64,000 nucleotides of DNA from Caribbeanibacter sp964518305 (GCA_964518305.1 CAZFDK010000003.1:47306-111305); one strand, 5' to 3'; shown: positions 26,261-35,072, counted from the stretch's first letter. Numbers and translations are program-made. Notes: generated by a model not told the origin, from the sequence alone.

Positions 26261-28194
26261 CAGATCTGACGGCGCTTCTCGCCCCGGCGCCGAACGCCGG
26301 TGGCGCGGGACCGGCGCTCACCGTGGCGTCCGCCCTGGCTGCGGGAATGCTCGCCCAGGTCGCCGCGCGGCACCTGGAGGTGCCCGGCATCGTCATCCTC
26401 TTGCTGGTGGGGGTCCTGCTGGGCCCCGAGGTGGCCGGGGTAATCCAGCCGGAGAGCCTCGGTGGCGCACTGGAGATCCTGGTCGGCATGTCGGTGGCCG
26501 TCATCCTCTTCGAGGGGGGGCTGAGCCTCAGCCTCAAGCGGCTCCGGGAGGAAGCCGTCACCATCCGGCGGCTCATCACCGTCGGGGCAGTCATCACCGC
26601 CGTCAGCGGGGCGGTCCTCTCCCGCTACCTCATGGACTGGCCCTGGCAGCTCGCCGTTCCGTTCGGGACGCTCGTCGTGGTCACCGGGCCGACGGTGATC
26701 AACCCGATCCTGCGGCGCGTCCGGGTGCGTCCCAACTTGAACACGATTCTGGAGGGGGAGGGGGTCCTCATCGACGCCCTGGGGGCCATCATGGCCGTGG
26801 TGGCCCTGGAGGTCGTGCTGGCGACGACGGCGGCCGAGGCGGCCACCGGACTCCTGGCCGGGCTTCCGGGTCGGCTGGCCGTGGGGATCGGGCTGGGCAT
26901 CGGGGGGGGATTCGTGCTGGGGAAGCTGCTGGTGTGGGAGCGGGTGGTGCCGGAGGGGTTGGAGAACATCTTCACGCTCTCCCTCGTGCTGGCCCTCTTC
27001 GAGGCCAGCGAGGCGATCCTCCCCGAGACCGGGATCATGACAGCCGCCGTGGCCGGAATCGTCGTCGGCAACATGGACACCGGCGTCCACGACGAGCTCC
27101 GGGAGTTCAAAGAGCAGCTCACGGTGCTCCTCATCGGTCTCCTCTTCGTCCTCCTGGCGGCGACGGTGCGCCTCGAGGACGTGCTCGGCCTTGGCTGGGC
27201 GGGAGTGGCCACGGTAGCGGGACTCGTCCTCGTCGTGCGTCCTCTGAACGTCCTGGTGTGCACGGCCGGATCGGAGCTGACCTCCCGGGAGCGTGCCTTC
27301 CTGGCGTGGCTGGCGCCGCGCGGCATCGTGGCGGCTGCAGTGGCATCGCTCTTCGCCCGGTGGCTGGGGGAGGCGGGCGTTCCCGGCGGCGCCGAGCTCC
27401 AGGCGCTGGTCTTTCTCGTGATCGCCGTCACCGTGGTGGTCCAGGGAGGTCTCGGCGGGGTCGTGGCCGCGATCCTCGGGGTGCGCTACGAGACGGACAA
27501 GGGGTGGGTCGTGGTCGGGGCCAACCCGCTGGGACGGGCCATGGCACGTGCGCTGTCGGTCGACGGCGAGGAGGTGGTGGTGGTGGACTCTAGCGCTCCG
27601 GAAGTCCAATCGGCCGAGCACGAAGGGCTCAAGGTGGTGTTCGGGAGCGCCAGCGAGGAGAGGACCCTGCAGCGGGCCGAGACGGCCTACCGACGCGGAC
27701 TGGTCGCCGTGACGCCGAACCAGGCCATCAATCTCCTGGCGGCGGCCGTGGCCGCGAGCGAGTTCGGCACGTCGCGGCTGGCGGTGGGCATGAACAGCCG
27801 GATGCGGGAGATTCGCGAATCGCAGGTGGGCAGGTTCGGCGGGGGGGTGCTGTTCGGGGAGCCCGTGGACCTCGAGTACTGGATCCACGAGTTCAGACAC
27901 GGGAACGTGGACGTGGGACGATGGCGCTACGAGTCGCCCCCCCCGGACGAGGAGGAGCCCGAGCATCCGATCTCGGCCCGAGGCGAAGCCAGCGTGCTGC
28001 CCCTGGTGGTGGTTCGGGACGGACAGCCGGGACCCGTGGACGATCGGACCCGCTTCCAACGTGGCGACGAGGTCTACTTCGCGTGGCCCTATTCCGGCGG
28101 GCGCAGTGCGGGCCGGTGGCTGGAGGAGCGGGGATGGCGGCCGGCGGTGGAGCCCCTCGAGATCGAGGAGGAAGCACCCCAGCCGGAGACGTGA
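26242..28194 (+). CDS. Na+(K+)/H+ antiporter of the CPA family with a cytoplasmic TrkA-like region
   Basis: A 650-residue transporter. Residues about 20-410 contain about 12 hydrophobic helices, with typical CPA1 sequence such as GIVILLLVGVLLGPEVAGVI, SVAVILFEGGLSL and the acidic TGPTVINPILRRVRVRPNL to EGEGVLIDALGAI stretch. Residues about 415-540 look like a TrkA-N nucleotide-binding fold (WVVVGANPLGRAMARAL), and the last 100 resemble a TrkA-C region. The protein should exchange Na+ or K+ for H+ under NAD(H)/nucleotide control. GTG 26242 and ATG 26257 are both possible starts, and neither has a clear ribosome site. Confidence 0.92.
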   Translation: MIHAVMADLTALLAPAPNAGGAGPALTVASALAAGMLAQVAARHLEVPGIVILLLVGVLLGPEVAGVIQPESLGGALEILVGMSVAVILFEGGLSLSLKRLREEAVTIRRLITVGAVITAVSGAVLSRYLMDWPWQLAVPFGTLVVVTGPTVINPILRRVRVRPNLNTILEGEGVLIDALGAIMAVVALEVVLATTAAEAATGLLAGLPGRLAVGIGLGIGGGFVLGKLLVWERVVPEGLENIFTLSLVLALFEASEAILPETGIMTAAVAGIVVGNMDTGVHDELREFKEQLTVLLIGLLFVLLAATVRLEDVLGLGWAGVATVAGLVLVVRPLNVLVCTAGSELTSRERAFLAWLAPRGIVAAAVASLFARWLGEAGVPGGAELQALVFLVIAVTVVVQGGLGGVVAAILGVRYETDKGWVVVGANPLGRAMARALSVDGEEVVVVDSSAPEVQSAEHEGLKVVFGSASEERTLQRAETAYRRGLVAVTPNQAINLLAAAVAASEFGTSRLAVGMNSRMREIRESQVGRFGGGVLFGEPVDLEYWIHEFRHGNVDVGRWRYESPPPDEEEPEHPISARGEASVLPLVVVRDGQPGPVDDRTRFQRGDEVYFAWPYSGGRSAGRWLEERGWRPAVEPLEIEEEAPQPET

Positions 28195-28495
28195 GGCCTT
28201 AGGTGCATGCGCGGACTCACCAGCCGCTTCGAGCCTTTCGGATCTCTCTCACCGTAGCCCCACGTCATCGGTGGGGGCGCGTTGTCGCCTTCTCCCGGAC
28301 GTATGCAGTACCCGGGTGTCTGCTAGAAGTGCAGATTCAACGAGATCGAATACGATAAATATTTGCTGAACAACAGGTTGATGATACTTATATAGAGTAA
28401 CAGTAGAGATAAGGGGTCCGCACGCCGGCGGGACGGCGTGGCAGCGCCCCGGTATCGCCCAATGGAGTCCCGACGACGCGAGGCAGGAGGTCAGC
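28195..28495. other. 301-bp intergenic region with an AT-rich island
   Basis: No protein gene is supported. A hairpin follows the antiporter (28257-28278). The segment 28321-28414 is strikingly AT-rich for this genome (TACGATAAATATTTGCTGAA, ACTTATATAGAGTAACAGTAG) and probably contains the promoter of the thioredoxin-like gene. Several -10-like TATATA/TATAGA strings make exact assignment impossible. A small RNA is conceivable but unsupported. Confidence 0.5.
28257..28278 (+). terminator. candidate terminator hairpin after the antiporter gene
   Basis: CCCCAC at 28258-28263 pairs with GTGGGG at 28271-28276 over a seven-base loop, 62 bp after the antiporter stop. No T-run follows. It may stop transcripts entering the AT-rich region. 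Confidence 0.4.
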
Positions 28496-29074
28496 ATGTC
28501 CGTGACACCGTCCACCATGGCACCGCTAGGAATGAAAGCCCCCGACTTCGAGCTCCCGGACACCAGCGGCGATCTGGTGAGGCTGGAGGATTCCGACGAC
28601 GCGCATGCCCTGCTCGTCGTCTTTCTCTGCAACCACTGTCCCTACGTGAAGCACATCCGTGACGAGCTCGCCGAGTTCGCCCGGGAGTACGGGGAGGAGG
28701 GCCTCGCCGTGGTCGGAATAAGCTCCAACGACGTGGAGCAGTACCCGGAAGACGCCCCGGATCGTATGAGGGAGGTCAAGGAGGAGGTCGGATTCCCGTT
28801 CCCGTATCTCTTTGACGAGTCGCAGGAAGTGGCCAGGGAATACGGCGCGGCCTGCACCCCGGACTTTTTCCTCTTCGACGAGAACCGGGAGCTGGTGTAC
28901 CGGGGGCAGTTCGACGACAGCCGTCCGGGCAATGACGTGCCCGTGACCGGGGAAGACCTGAGGAAAGCGGCGGACCGGGTCCTGGAGGGGCGTCCCGTTC
29001 CGGAGGACCAGGCCCCCAGCGTGGGATGCAACATCAAGTGGAAGCCGGGCAACGAACCCGAGTATGCCGGCTGA
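28496..29074 (+). CDS. thioredoxin-fold (AhpC/TlpA-like) redox protein
   Basis: A 192-residue cytoplasmic protein with a strong GGAGGT site before ATG 28496. The fold is peroxiredoxin/thioredoxin-like: LGMKAPDFELPDTSGD (about residues 11-26), then the active-site region VVFLCNHCPYVKHIRDEL with a CxxC pair (Cys45/Cys48). The cis-Pro region is ACTPDFFLFDENRELVYRG. The C-terminal tail includes a conserved PSVGCNIKWKPGNEPEY, typical of a widespread thioredoxin-family group of unknown substrate. It probably acts as a thiol oxidoreductase. It stands alone between an AT-rich leader and a convergent esterase gene. Confidence 0.9.
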   Translation: MSVTPSTMAPLGMKAPDFELPDTSGDLVRLEDSDDAHALLVVFLCNHCPYVKHIRDELAEFAREYGEEGLAVVGISSNDVEQYPEDAPDRMREVKEEVGFPFPYLFDESQEVAREYGAACTPDFFLFDENRELVYRGQFDDSRPGNDVPVTGEDLRKAADRVLEGRPVPEDQAPSVGCNIKWKPGNEPEYAG

Positions 29075-29098
29075 CCGCGTCTGACGCCCCGGGTCTGC

Positions 29099-29839
29099 TC
29101 AGCTCGAGGCGATGCGGTCCAAAGTGCCGGCGTCGAGTTCGTGTCCCCCGGGATGTGTGAGACGCCGGAACGACAGATCCCGGGACCGGAGTCGCTCCTC
29201 GGTTTCGTCCATGGCCTCGGGTGAGAGCAAATCGTCCTGCTCTCCCCGGACAAGGGTGATCCGCGTGTCGCGCAGTCGGCCGTCCCACCGGTCGAGGTCC
29301 AGATCCGGAGGGAGGCCACCCGACCACAGGACCAGCTCGTCTACGGCCGTGCGGCCATAGGCGGTCCAGCGGGCCGCCGTGGCCGCGCCCTGGGAGAAGC
29401 CGAGAGCGCGCAGCCGGACCCCGCTCCGGCTCAGGGGCGTGAAGATCCGCTCTGCGAGGGTGTCCAGGTACCGCACGTAGTCCCGGATCTCCCATCGGCG
29501 CTCCTCCCGCGTCATCCACGTCCCCCCCACCCTCGATTCCCCATCGTGAGACCCGGCCTGGGCCAGGTAGAAGCGGTTGAGGGCCTCCGGCGCCACGAGG
29601 ATCCGGGCGTCGGAGCGAAGAGGCAGGAAACGTCGGAGGAAGCGTCCGGCGAGCTGTCGGTGGCCGTGGCACACGATCCAGACGTCTCGGACCGCGGACG
29701 TGGGTTCTCCCAGCCACGCGAAGCGAGCGCTGCGAGGCACCTCGAGGTGCCCCTCGTTCACGCCGGGCGGCGGATCGTCGCTCCCCTTCGGACCCGGACC
29801 GGCCGGGGGGGGCGGGTCGCCCCCGTCGAGGTCGCTCAC
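29099..29839 (-). CDS. phospholipase/carboxylesterase-like alpha/beta hydrolase
   Basis: A 246-residue serine hydrolase. GTG 29839 overlaps the stop of the upstream sulfotransferase gene (GTGA), so the two are coupled. The triad is visible: Ser in LRALGFSQGAATAARW (GxSxG), Asp in RGEQDDLLSPEAM and His in THPGGHELDAGTLD. Other family features are VWIVCHGHRQLAGRF at the oxyanion-hole region and an ILVAPEALNRFYL strand. Members hydrolyse small esters or lysophospholipids. The coupling to a sulfotransferase suggests action on the same small molecule or lipid, which is only inference. Confidence 0.85.
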   Translation of the reverse strand: MSDLDGGDPPPPAGPGPKGSDDPPPGVNEGHLEVPRSARFAWLGEPTSAVRDVWIVCHGHRQLAGRFLRRFLPLRSDARILVAPEALNRFYLAQAGSHDGESRVGGTWMTREERRWEIRDYVRYLDTLAERIFTPLSRSGVRLRALGFSQGAATAARWTAYGRTAVDELVLWSGGLPPDLDLDRWDGRLRDTRITLVRGEQDDLLSPEAMDETEERLRSRDLSFRRLTHPGGHELDAGTLDRIASS

Positions 29840-31722
29840 TCGCCCCTGCCGGCGTGGACCGGCACGGAGCGGGGCGCCCCACCTTCGGAATCGTCTCTGC
29901 CCGCCTCTGGCTCGCCGTCGTGCGGGGCGAGGTAGCCGTAGCGGCGCAGGAGCGGGAGCGTCAGGGCCGTGACCACCCTCCGCCGGGTGGTCCCGAGCTC
30001 CCGCTGCCATTCCAGGTCCTCCTCCAGGGCGATGGAACCGCGCTGCTCCCTCATGGGATTGCCGGCCAGGATGTGCTGGGAGTCCAGCTCCAGTACGCCG
30101 TCCCGGACGTGGGCGAGCTGCTGTGGCCCGTGAAACTCCTCGACCTCCCGGAGAATCCGTCGCAGCGTCTTCGCGGGCGAACGAACGAAGTCGCGATACC
30201 GCACCCTCACGTAGCCGGACGCGGCCGGTCCGAGGGACTCCACCATGAGCTGGGCCGCGGACCAGAAGACGGCCGCCGTGCCCGGACCCCGGCGGTCGAG
30301 CAGCTCGTCACCGTTGCTCCACCGCACACCCGGCCGCCGGGTGCGCTTCTGGAGCGAGTGGGCGACCCCGCGGCTGTCCCGAACGAGATGGATCAGGTGC
30401 AGGTCGACGCCCGGGGCCTCCCGCAGGACCCGCGCGTAGCCGGCGTTCTTCGAGGAGTCCACCAGGACGCGTCCGCCCGAGACCCGACGGAGCTCGCCGT
30501 AGACTCGCGAGAGATAGTCTCGGTAGGCCTCGAGCTTACGGTCGAAGCCGTTCGTCCGGATCGGCGACAGGAGCGCAGGGAGGTGGCGGCCCTCGGTTGC
30601 CCGGTGGCGGAGTCGCTCGATGTCCGAGGTGGGGAGCGGGACGCCCGACTCCACGAGGCGGTCGGCGACCCGCCCCCAGAGCGGACACTCACGGACCGGA
30701 CGACCGCAACCGCACAGCTCGTTGTTGGTCAGTCCGCGACCGAAGAAGTGCATGGCCTCCCCCACCGCCGCCAGCCCGTCGGCCCCGCCCAGCGCCCGGG
30801 CCACCAGCGTGCTTCCGCTCCGCCCGATGCCCGCGATGTACAGGACCTTCACCGACCGATCGGGGTCGTCGTCCTCTTCGGCGGCGGGGCCCGGGTCTAC
30901 CGCCCCGCTCGCTTCGTCCTCCGAGGTGCCGTCGGTGCGCCAGCTGGTGGGCGTATCCGCGTCCGAGGCGCCGCGCCAGTGCCGATATCCCCACACGGCG
31001 ACGCCCACGACCATGCTGCCGCCCGCCACGCCCAGGAGGAGCGCGTCACTCGGGGCCTGCCAGTAGAGTCCCAGCGCCGCGAAGATCCACAGCTTCGGGA
31101 AGCGGCCGAGGACCGTGGCGACCATGTAGCGTCCCACCGGATATCCGGCCAGGGGCGCGAGCACCCGGACCGTCCAGTAGGGGATCGGCGACCAGGCACA
31201 GAACCAGACGGTGAAGAAGGGGTGACGCTCGAAGTATCCCTGCAGCTTCCTGACGATGCTGCTCTCCCGGAGCGATTCCGCCGCGTCCAGTGCCAGCAGG
31301 CGCCGGTGAAGATGGTAGTTCAGGAACTCCACGTAGATCTGCGTGACCATCCCCACGGCTGCCACCAGGAGCGGCGCGTAAGCCCGGCTCATCACCATCA
31401 GGACCGGCTCGTAGCCGGTGGGGAAGAGCGGGGAGAGGGGGCCCGTCATCCAGATGGTGAAGATGGAGAACCCGACCAGCGGCGTCGTGTCGGGGAAGAG
31501 GGCCACCAGCGCGATCCCGAGGAGGCCCAGGATGCCGGAGCCACGTACGACGCCGTCCCAGAGGCGGTTGCCTCGAGCGCGCGTGAGCGCTCTCCAGAGG
31601 CGGGCCGGCGCTCCGCTCTCGCCCCCGTCGGCCGAACCGGCTTTCTCTTCCGAGGCGGCGGTCCCGCTACCGGTCTCCCGGTTCGGGGCCTCCCGGATGG
31701 TCTGTGCGGGTTCCGCGCTCAA
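29836..31722 (-). CDS. DedA/VTT-like membrane domain fused to a sulfotransferase
   Basis: A 628-residue fusion. TTG 31722 is chosen because GAGGAG lies seven bases upstream; an in-frame ATG at 31851 would overlap the DUF819 gene. Residues about 62-247 hold several hydrophobic helices, with a VTT/DedA-like core (YFERHPFFTVWFCAWSPIPY, VRVLAPLAGYPVGRYMVATV, GRFPKLWIFAALGLYW). After a charged linker (about 250-290) comes a sulfotransferase domain, with the PAPS 5'-phosphosulfate loop YIAGIGRSGSTLVARALGG (about 295-313) and the 3'-phosphate motif LIHLVRDSRGVAHSLQKR (about 450). It would sulfonate a membrane-associated acceptor using PAPS. I know of no characterised protein with this architecture. 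The downstream esterase overlaps it. Confidence 0.82.
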   Translation of the reverse strand: MSAEPAQTIREAPNRETGSGTAASEEKAGSADGGESGAPARLWRALTRARGNRLWDGVVRGSGILGLLGIALVALFPDTTPLVGFSIFTIWMTGPLSPLFPTGYEPVLMVMSRAYAPLLVAAVGMVTQIYVEFLNYHLHRRLLALDAAESLRESSIVRKLQGYFERHPFFTVWFCAWSPIPYWTVRVLAPLAGYPVGRYMVATVLGRFPKLWIFAALGLYWQAPSDALLLGVAGGSMVVGVAVWGYRHWRGASDADTPTSWRTDGTSEDEASGAVDPGPAAEEDDDPDRSVKVLYIAGIGRSGSTLVARALGGADGLAAVGEAMHFFGRGLTNNELCGCGRPVRECPLWGRVADRLVESGVPLPTSDIERLRHRATEGRHLPALLSPIRTNGFDRKLEAYRDYLSRVYGELRRVSGGRVLVDSSKNAGYARVLREAPGVDLHLIHLVRDSRGVAHSLQKRTRRPGVRWSNGDELLDRRGPGTAAVFWSAAQLMVESLGPAASGYVRVRYRDFVRSPAKTLRRILREVEEFHGPQQLAHVRDGVLELDSQHILAGNPMREQRGSIALEEDLEWQRELGTTRRRVVTALTLPLLRRYGYLAPHDGEPEAGRDDSEGGAPRSVPVHAGRGE

Positions 31723-31813
31723 CGAAGCTCCTCGGTCCTCGATTCTGGCCAGGGCTCCTCTTCCTGCAATCCGTCTGCCGGAGGACCCTGTCCGCGGTGC
31801 GCGGTAGCCGTCA

Positions 31814-32995
31814 TCAGAATCCGAGCGCTCGCACGACGTAACCGATCCCATACCCCAGGTAGTTCCCGGCCGCGTAGCCTATGAGTCCGACCGTCACCCC
31901 CGGGAGGATGAGGGCCCGCCATCGTCGCGACACCGCCACCGCCAGGGCGCTGGACGGCCCTCCCACTGCCGCCTGCGACGCCACCGACAGCGTTCCGACG
32001 TCCATGTTCAGCAGCCTTCCGCCTCCGAACACGACGAGACCGTGGATGCCGACCACCACCAGGGTGAAGAAGAACACGGAGACGCCGACGGTGAGGATCT
32101 GTCCGATTACCGAGTAGATGCCGATGACCGCGAAAAAGAGGTGGAGGGCGAAGTTGCCCAGCTGCATGGCGCCGTCCATGCGCGAGAAGCGAGGCACGTG
32201 GGCCACGGCCAGGGCGAGGGTCGTCAGCCACAGGACCGTGGGAACCCCGGGAACCAGCGTGCCCATTCCGCGGGCGGCCGCCAGCAGCAGAAAGCCCAGG
32301 GCGATCAGCTTGGCCAGGGAGAGGACCGACACCGGAGCCGTCCGGAAGAAGGGGTGCGCCGTCTCGGCCATCCTCTCGGCTGAGGAGTCGTGCTCCGCGT
32401 CGCCCTCGTCCGGGCCGCGGTCGGCCCCGTCCTCCTCCCCGGGGATGGGGGCCGGATAGAATCGGCGAAGCCAGACAGGGAGCAGGAGGCACGACCCGAG
32501 CCACAGGCCCGTCGTGAGATTGTCGGCCGCCGTGGCTCCGGCGAACAGCGTCTCCGGCAGCTCGAGCCCCCGACCCACGGCAACGAAATTGAGCGAGCCC
32601 CCGGTGTATGTGCCGGTGAACGCGCCGGCGAGGCGCCAGGCGTTCTCGGCGAAGTGTGGGGAGAAGAGCAGCGTTCCGGCGGCGGCTCCCAGGACCGTTC
32701 CGGCGGCGGCCAGGCCGAAGGCTGCAACCATTCGGGGGCCGACCAGCTTCAGGTCGCCGATGTGCACCGAGAGGAGCAGCCACGCGATGGCCAGGGAGGT
32801 GACGGGACCGGTGATGGCCCCGTAGACTGGAGAGCGGGCCGGGACCAGGCCCAGGTTCGAGAGAAGAGCACCGAGTACGATCACGAGGAGCGACGCTCCC
32901 ACCCGTGAGAGAAACCGGACGTTCCGCTCCAGCCAGAAACCGAGGGCCGTGATCGCCACGACGGCGGCGCTCAGATACAGGGGAGAGTCGATCAT
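31814..32995 (-). CDS. DUF819 family integral membrane protein
   Basis: A 393-residue protein with about ten transmembrane helices, starting at ATG 32995. Family sequence is clear: PLYLSAAVVAITALGFWLER at the N-terminus, AFTGTYTGGSLNFVAVGRGL and ATAADNLTTGLWLGSCLLLP in the middle, and a final GTLSVASQAAVGGPSSALAV segment followed by VGLIGYAAGNYLGYGIGYVV. A charged cytoplasmic-type loop (about 190-220) splits two halves. DUF819 proteins look like secondary transporters, and the substrate is not established. It lies divergent from a UspA gene with 84 bp between, and upstream of the sulfotransferase fusion on the same strand. Confidence 0.88.
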   Translation of the reverse strand: MIDSPLYLSAAVVAITALGFWLERNVRFLSRVGASLLVIVLGALLSNLGLVPARSPVYGAITGPVTSLAIAWLLLSVHIGDLKLVGPRMVAAFGLAAAGTVLGAAAGTLLFSPHFAENAWRLAGAFTGTYTGGSLNFVAVGRGLELPETLFAGATAADNLTTGLWLGSCLLLPVWLRRFYPAPIPGEEDGADRGPDEGDAEHDSSAERMAETAHPFFRTAPVSVLSLAKLIALGFLLLAAARGMGTLVPGVPTVLWLTTLALAVAHVPRFSRMDGAMQLGNFALHLFFAVIGIYSVIGQILTVGVSVFFFTLVVVGIHGLVVFGGGRLLNMDVGTLSVASQAAVGGPSSALAVAVSRRWRALILPGVTVGLIGYAAGNYLGYGIGYVVRALGF

Positions 32996-33079
32996 CCGCA
33001 CCAACGTAGAATCCGGCCCGAGGGCGCTCAACGCGCCCGCGGCGGGACCGAAAGGCGAAGGAGGTGACGGGGAACGCAG

Positions 33080-33496
33080 ATGTTCGAGAACATACTCGTA
33101 CCCGTGGACCTGACGGATAAGAACCGGCGTGCAGTGGAGGTCGCCCGCGACCTGGCTGAGCTGGCCGACGGCAGCGTGACCCTCCTGCACGTGATCGAGC
33201 CCCTGGATCTCCCCTTCGAGGAGCTCGAGGATTTCTACTCGAGGCTGGAGGACAAGGCGGCGGACGCCATGTACGGTCTGGCCGAGCCCCTTCGGGAGGC
33301 CGGGCGCGGTGCCGATCGTCACGTTATCTACGGCGACCGCGCGGCGGAGATCGTCCGCTATTCCGGCGAGAACGATTTCGACCTCGTGGTCATGACCTCG
33401 CGCCGCTTCGGGCCGGAGGGAGACACTGCGGACTGGGCCACTCTCAGCCACAAGGTGGCCATCATGTCGCAGACTCCGGTGCTCCTGGTGAAGTGA
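33080..33496 (+). CDS. single-domain universal stress protein (UspA-type)
   Basis: A 138-residue protein following GAAGGAGGTGAC. It has the standard opening FENILVPVDLTDKNRRAVEVA and strand VTLLHVIEPLD. The nucleotide-binding loop is atypical: where ATP-binding Usps have G-x2-G-x9-G(S/T), this protein reads VVMTSRRFGPEGDTADWATLS, so ATP binding is doubtful. It ends with QTPVLLVK. It heads an operon whose stop overlaps the start of an exported protein repair methyltransferase, hinting at a stress-response unit. Confidence 0.9.
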   Translation: MFENILVPVDLTDKNRRAVEVARDLAELADGSVTLLHVIEPLDLPFEELEDFYSRLEDKAADAMYGLAEPLREAGRGADRHVIYGDRAAEIVRYSGENDFDLVVMTSRRFGPEGDTADWATLSHKVAIMSQTPVLLVK

Positions 33497-34290
33497 CGTC
33501 GCCGATGGCGCTACCTCCGTCGGTCGTCGGCCGTCGCCTGGTCCGGGTCGGGCTGCTTCTGGCGGCCGCGCTTGCGACCGGGCCGGGGACGCCCTGGGGG
33601 GACGGCTACCGCGGCAGGGCGTCGGCGCAGGACTACCAGGAGGCGCGGCGCCGGATGGTCCAGGAGCAGCTGGCCGCGGATGCGCCCTTTCGTGCGGCCA
33701 TCACCGACAGCGCGGTCCTGGCCGCCATGGGGGCGGTGCCCCGTCATCGGTTCGTCCCCCCGAGCCTGAGAGGATCGGCGTACGACGACCGCCCTCTGCC
33801 CATCGGCCACGGGCAGACGATTTCCCAGCCATGGATCGTGGCGCGAATGACGGAGCTGGTGCGGCCGGAGCCGGGCGACACCGTCCTCGAGGTGGGAACC
33901 GGCTCCGGCTACCAGGCCGCGGTGCTGGCCGAAGTGGTGGATCACGTGTTCACCGTCGAGATCATCGGGGAGCTGGCGCGAACGGCCGGTCGGACGCTTC
34001 GGGAACGGGGCTACGGGAACGTCACGGTGCGCCACGGGGACGGCTATCGCGGCTGGCCCGCGGAGGCGCCCTTCGACGGCATTCTGGTCACCGCGGCCCC
34101 GGAGCAGATTCCGCAGCCCCTGGTCGATCAGCTTGCGCGTGGCGGGAGGATGGTGGTTCCGGTGGGGCCGCAGGATCGTGGACAGGCGCTGACCGTGCTG
34201 CACAGGAAGTCCGACGGGACCGTGGAGCGCCGGGTCGTCTCTGCCGTGCGCTTCGTTCCCATGACCAGGGACACGGGGAGCGGTCCGTGA
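33493..34290 (+). CDS. pcm: exported protein-L-isoaspartate O-methyltransferase
   Basis: A 265-residue SAM-dependent enzyme that methylates L-isoaspartyl residues to start repair of damaged proteins. The PIMT core (about residues 45-250) shows VPRHRFVPPSLRGSAYDDRP, the substrate motif LPIGHGQTISQPWIVARMTE and SAM motif I VLEVGTGSGYQAAVLAE. GTG 33493 overlaps the UspA stop. An N-terminal hydrophobic stretch (LVRVGLLLAAALATGPG, ending near ASAQ) looks like a signal peptide, so it may work in the periplasm, where the SAM supply is unclear. The normal cytoplasmic enzyme is about 210 residues. It overlaps the FkbM gene by 4 bp. Confidence 0.9.
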   Translation: MTSPMALPPSVVGRRLVRVGLLLAAALATGPGTPWGDGYRGRASAQDYQEARRRMVQEQLAADAPFRAAITDSAVLAAMGAVPRHRFVPPSLRGSAYDDRPLPIGHGQTISQPWIVARMTELVRPEPGDTVLEVGTGSGYQAAVLAEVVDHVFTVEIIGELARTAGRTLRERGYGNVTVRHGDGYRGWPAEAPFDGILVTAAPEQIPQPLVDQLARGGRMVVPVGPQDRGQALTVLHRKSDGTVERRVVSAVRFVPMTRDTGSGP

Positions 34291-35072
34291 GGCTTCCGCT
34301 CGGCCTGCGTCGCCTGACGTCCCGGGTCGTGCGGCGGGTCCCGGTGCGGATCCGTGGCGGTCCCAATCGCGGGCTTCGATGGAGCCTCGCCGCGGCGGGG
34401 CGCGGGTTCTGGTCCGGAAACTTCGAGGCCGAGCGTACGCGGGCGCTGGCGAAGCTGGTCCGCCGCGGTGAGCGTTTCTGGGACGGAGGCGCTCATCAGG
34501 GCTACGTGACGCTCCTGGCCTCCCGGAGGGTGGGACCGGAGGGAAGCGTGACGGCGCTCGAGCCGTCAGAGTACAACCGCTGGTACCTGGAGCGGCACGT
34601 GGCCTGGAACGAGCTGGGGAACGTCCGGGTTCTGCCGGTGGCCCTGGCCGACGACGACGGTCGCCGGAGCTTCGACGAGACCGGTTCGTCGGTGACGTTC
34701 CGGGTGGGAGAGGGAAGCGGGCGCGTGCCGGTCCGGTCGCCGTCGACCCTGGTCGCGGAGGCCGGGTCGCCCACCTTCGTGAAGCTGGACATCGAGGGCG
34801 GGGAAGAAGAGATCATGGAGGAGGTGATGGAGCTGCTCCCACCCGACGGCGTGGCCGTCGTAGCGCTCCACTCTCGGGAGGCGGATCGGCGTGCCCGTGG
34901 CCTCCTGTCCGCCAGCGACTTCGGGATCCTCCCCTCGGCCCGGCTCCGGGAATACAGGAGAAGGGAGGCCGGGTGGCCGGGCGATCCGGACATCGTGGCC
35001 CTGGGGCCGGAGCGCGCTGCCGATCCCGCGGAGCTGGAGCGTCTCCCCTTCTTCAGCTCAGAGCGGGCGTGA
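34287..35072 (+). CDS. FkbM family methyltransferase
   Basis: A 261-residue putative SAM-dependent O-methyltransferase. GTG 34287 overlaps the pcm stop (GTGA). FkbM features are visible: the SAM loop RFWDGGAHQGYVTLLASR (about residues 73-90), VTALEPSEYNRWYLERHV, and FVKLDIEGGEEEIMEEV near 175. The final third holds a LREYRRREAGWPGD segment. The family methylates hydroxyls on polyketides, glycans or similar small molecules, and the acceptor here is unknown. Its tight coupling to UspA and PIMT is unusual and gives no obvious substrate. Confidence 0.85.
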   Translation: MRLPLGLRRLTSRVVRRVPVRIRGGPNRGLRWSLAAAGRGFWSGNFEAERTRALAKLVRRGERFWDGGAHQGYVTLLASRRVGPEGSVTALEPSEYNRWYLERHVAWNELGNVRVLPVALADDDGRRSFDETGSSVTFRVGEGSGRVPVRSPSTLVAEAGSPTFVKLDIEGGEEEIMEEVMELLPPDGVAVVALHSREADRRARGLLSASDFGILPSARLREYRRREAGWPGDPDIVALGPERAADPAELERLPFFSSERA

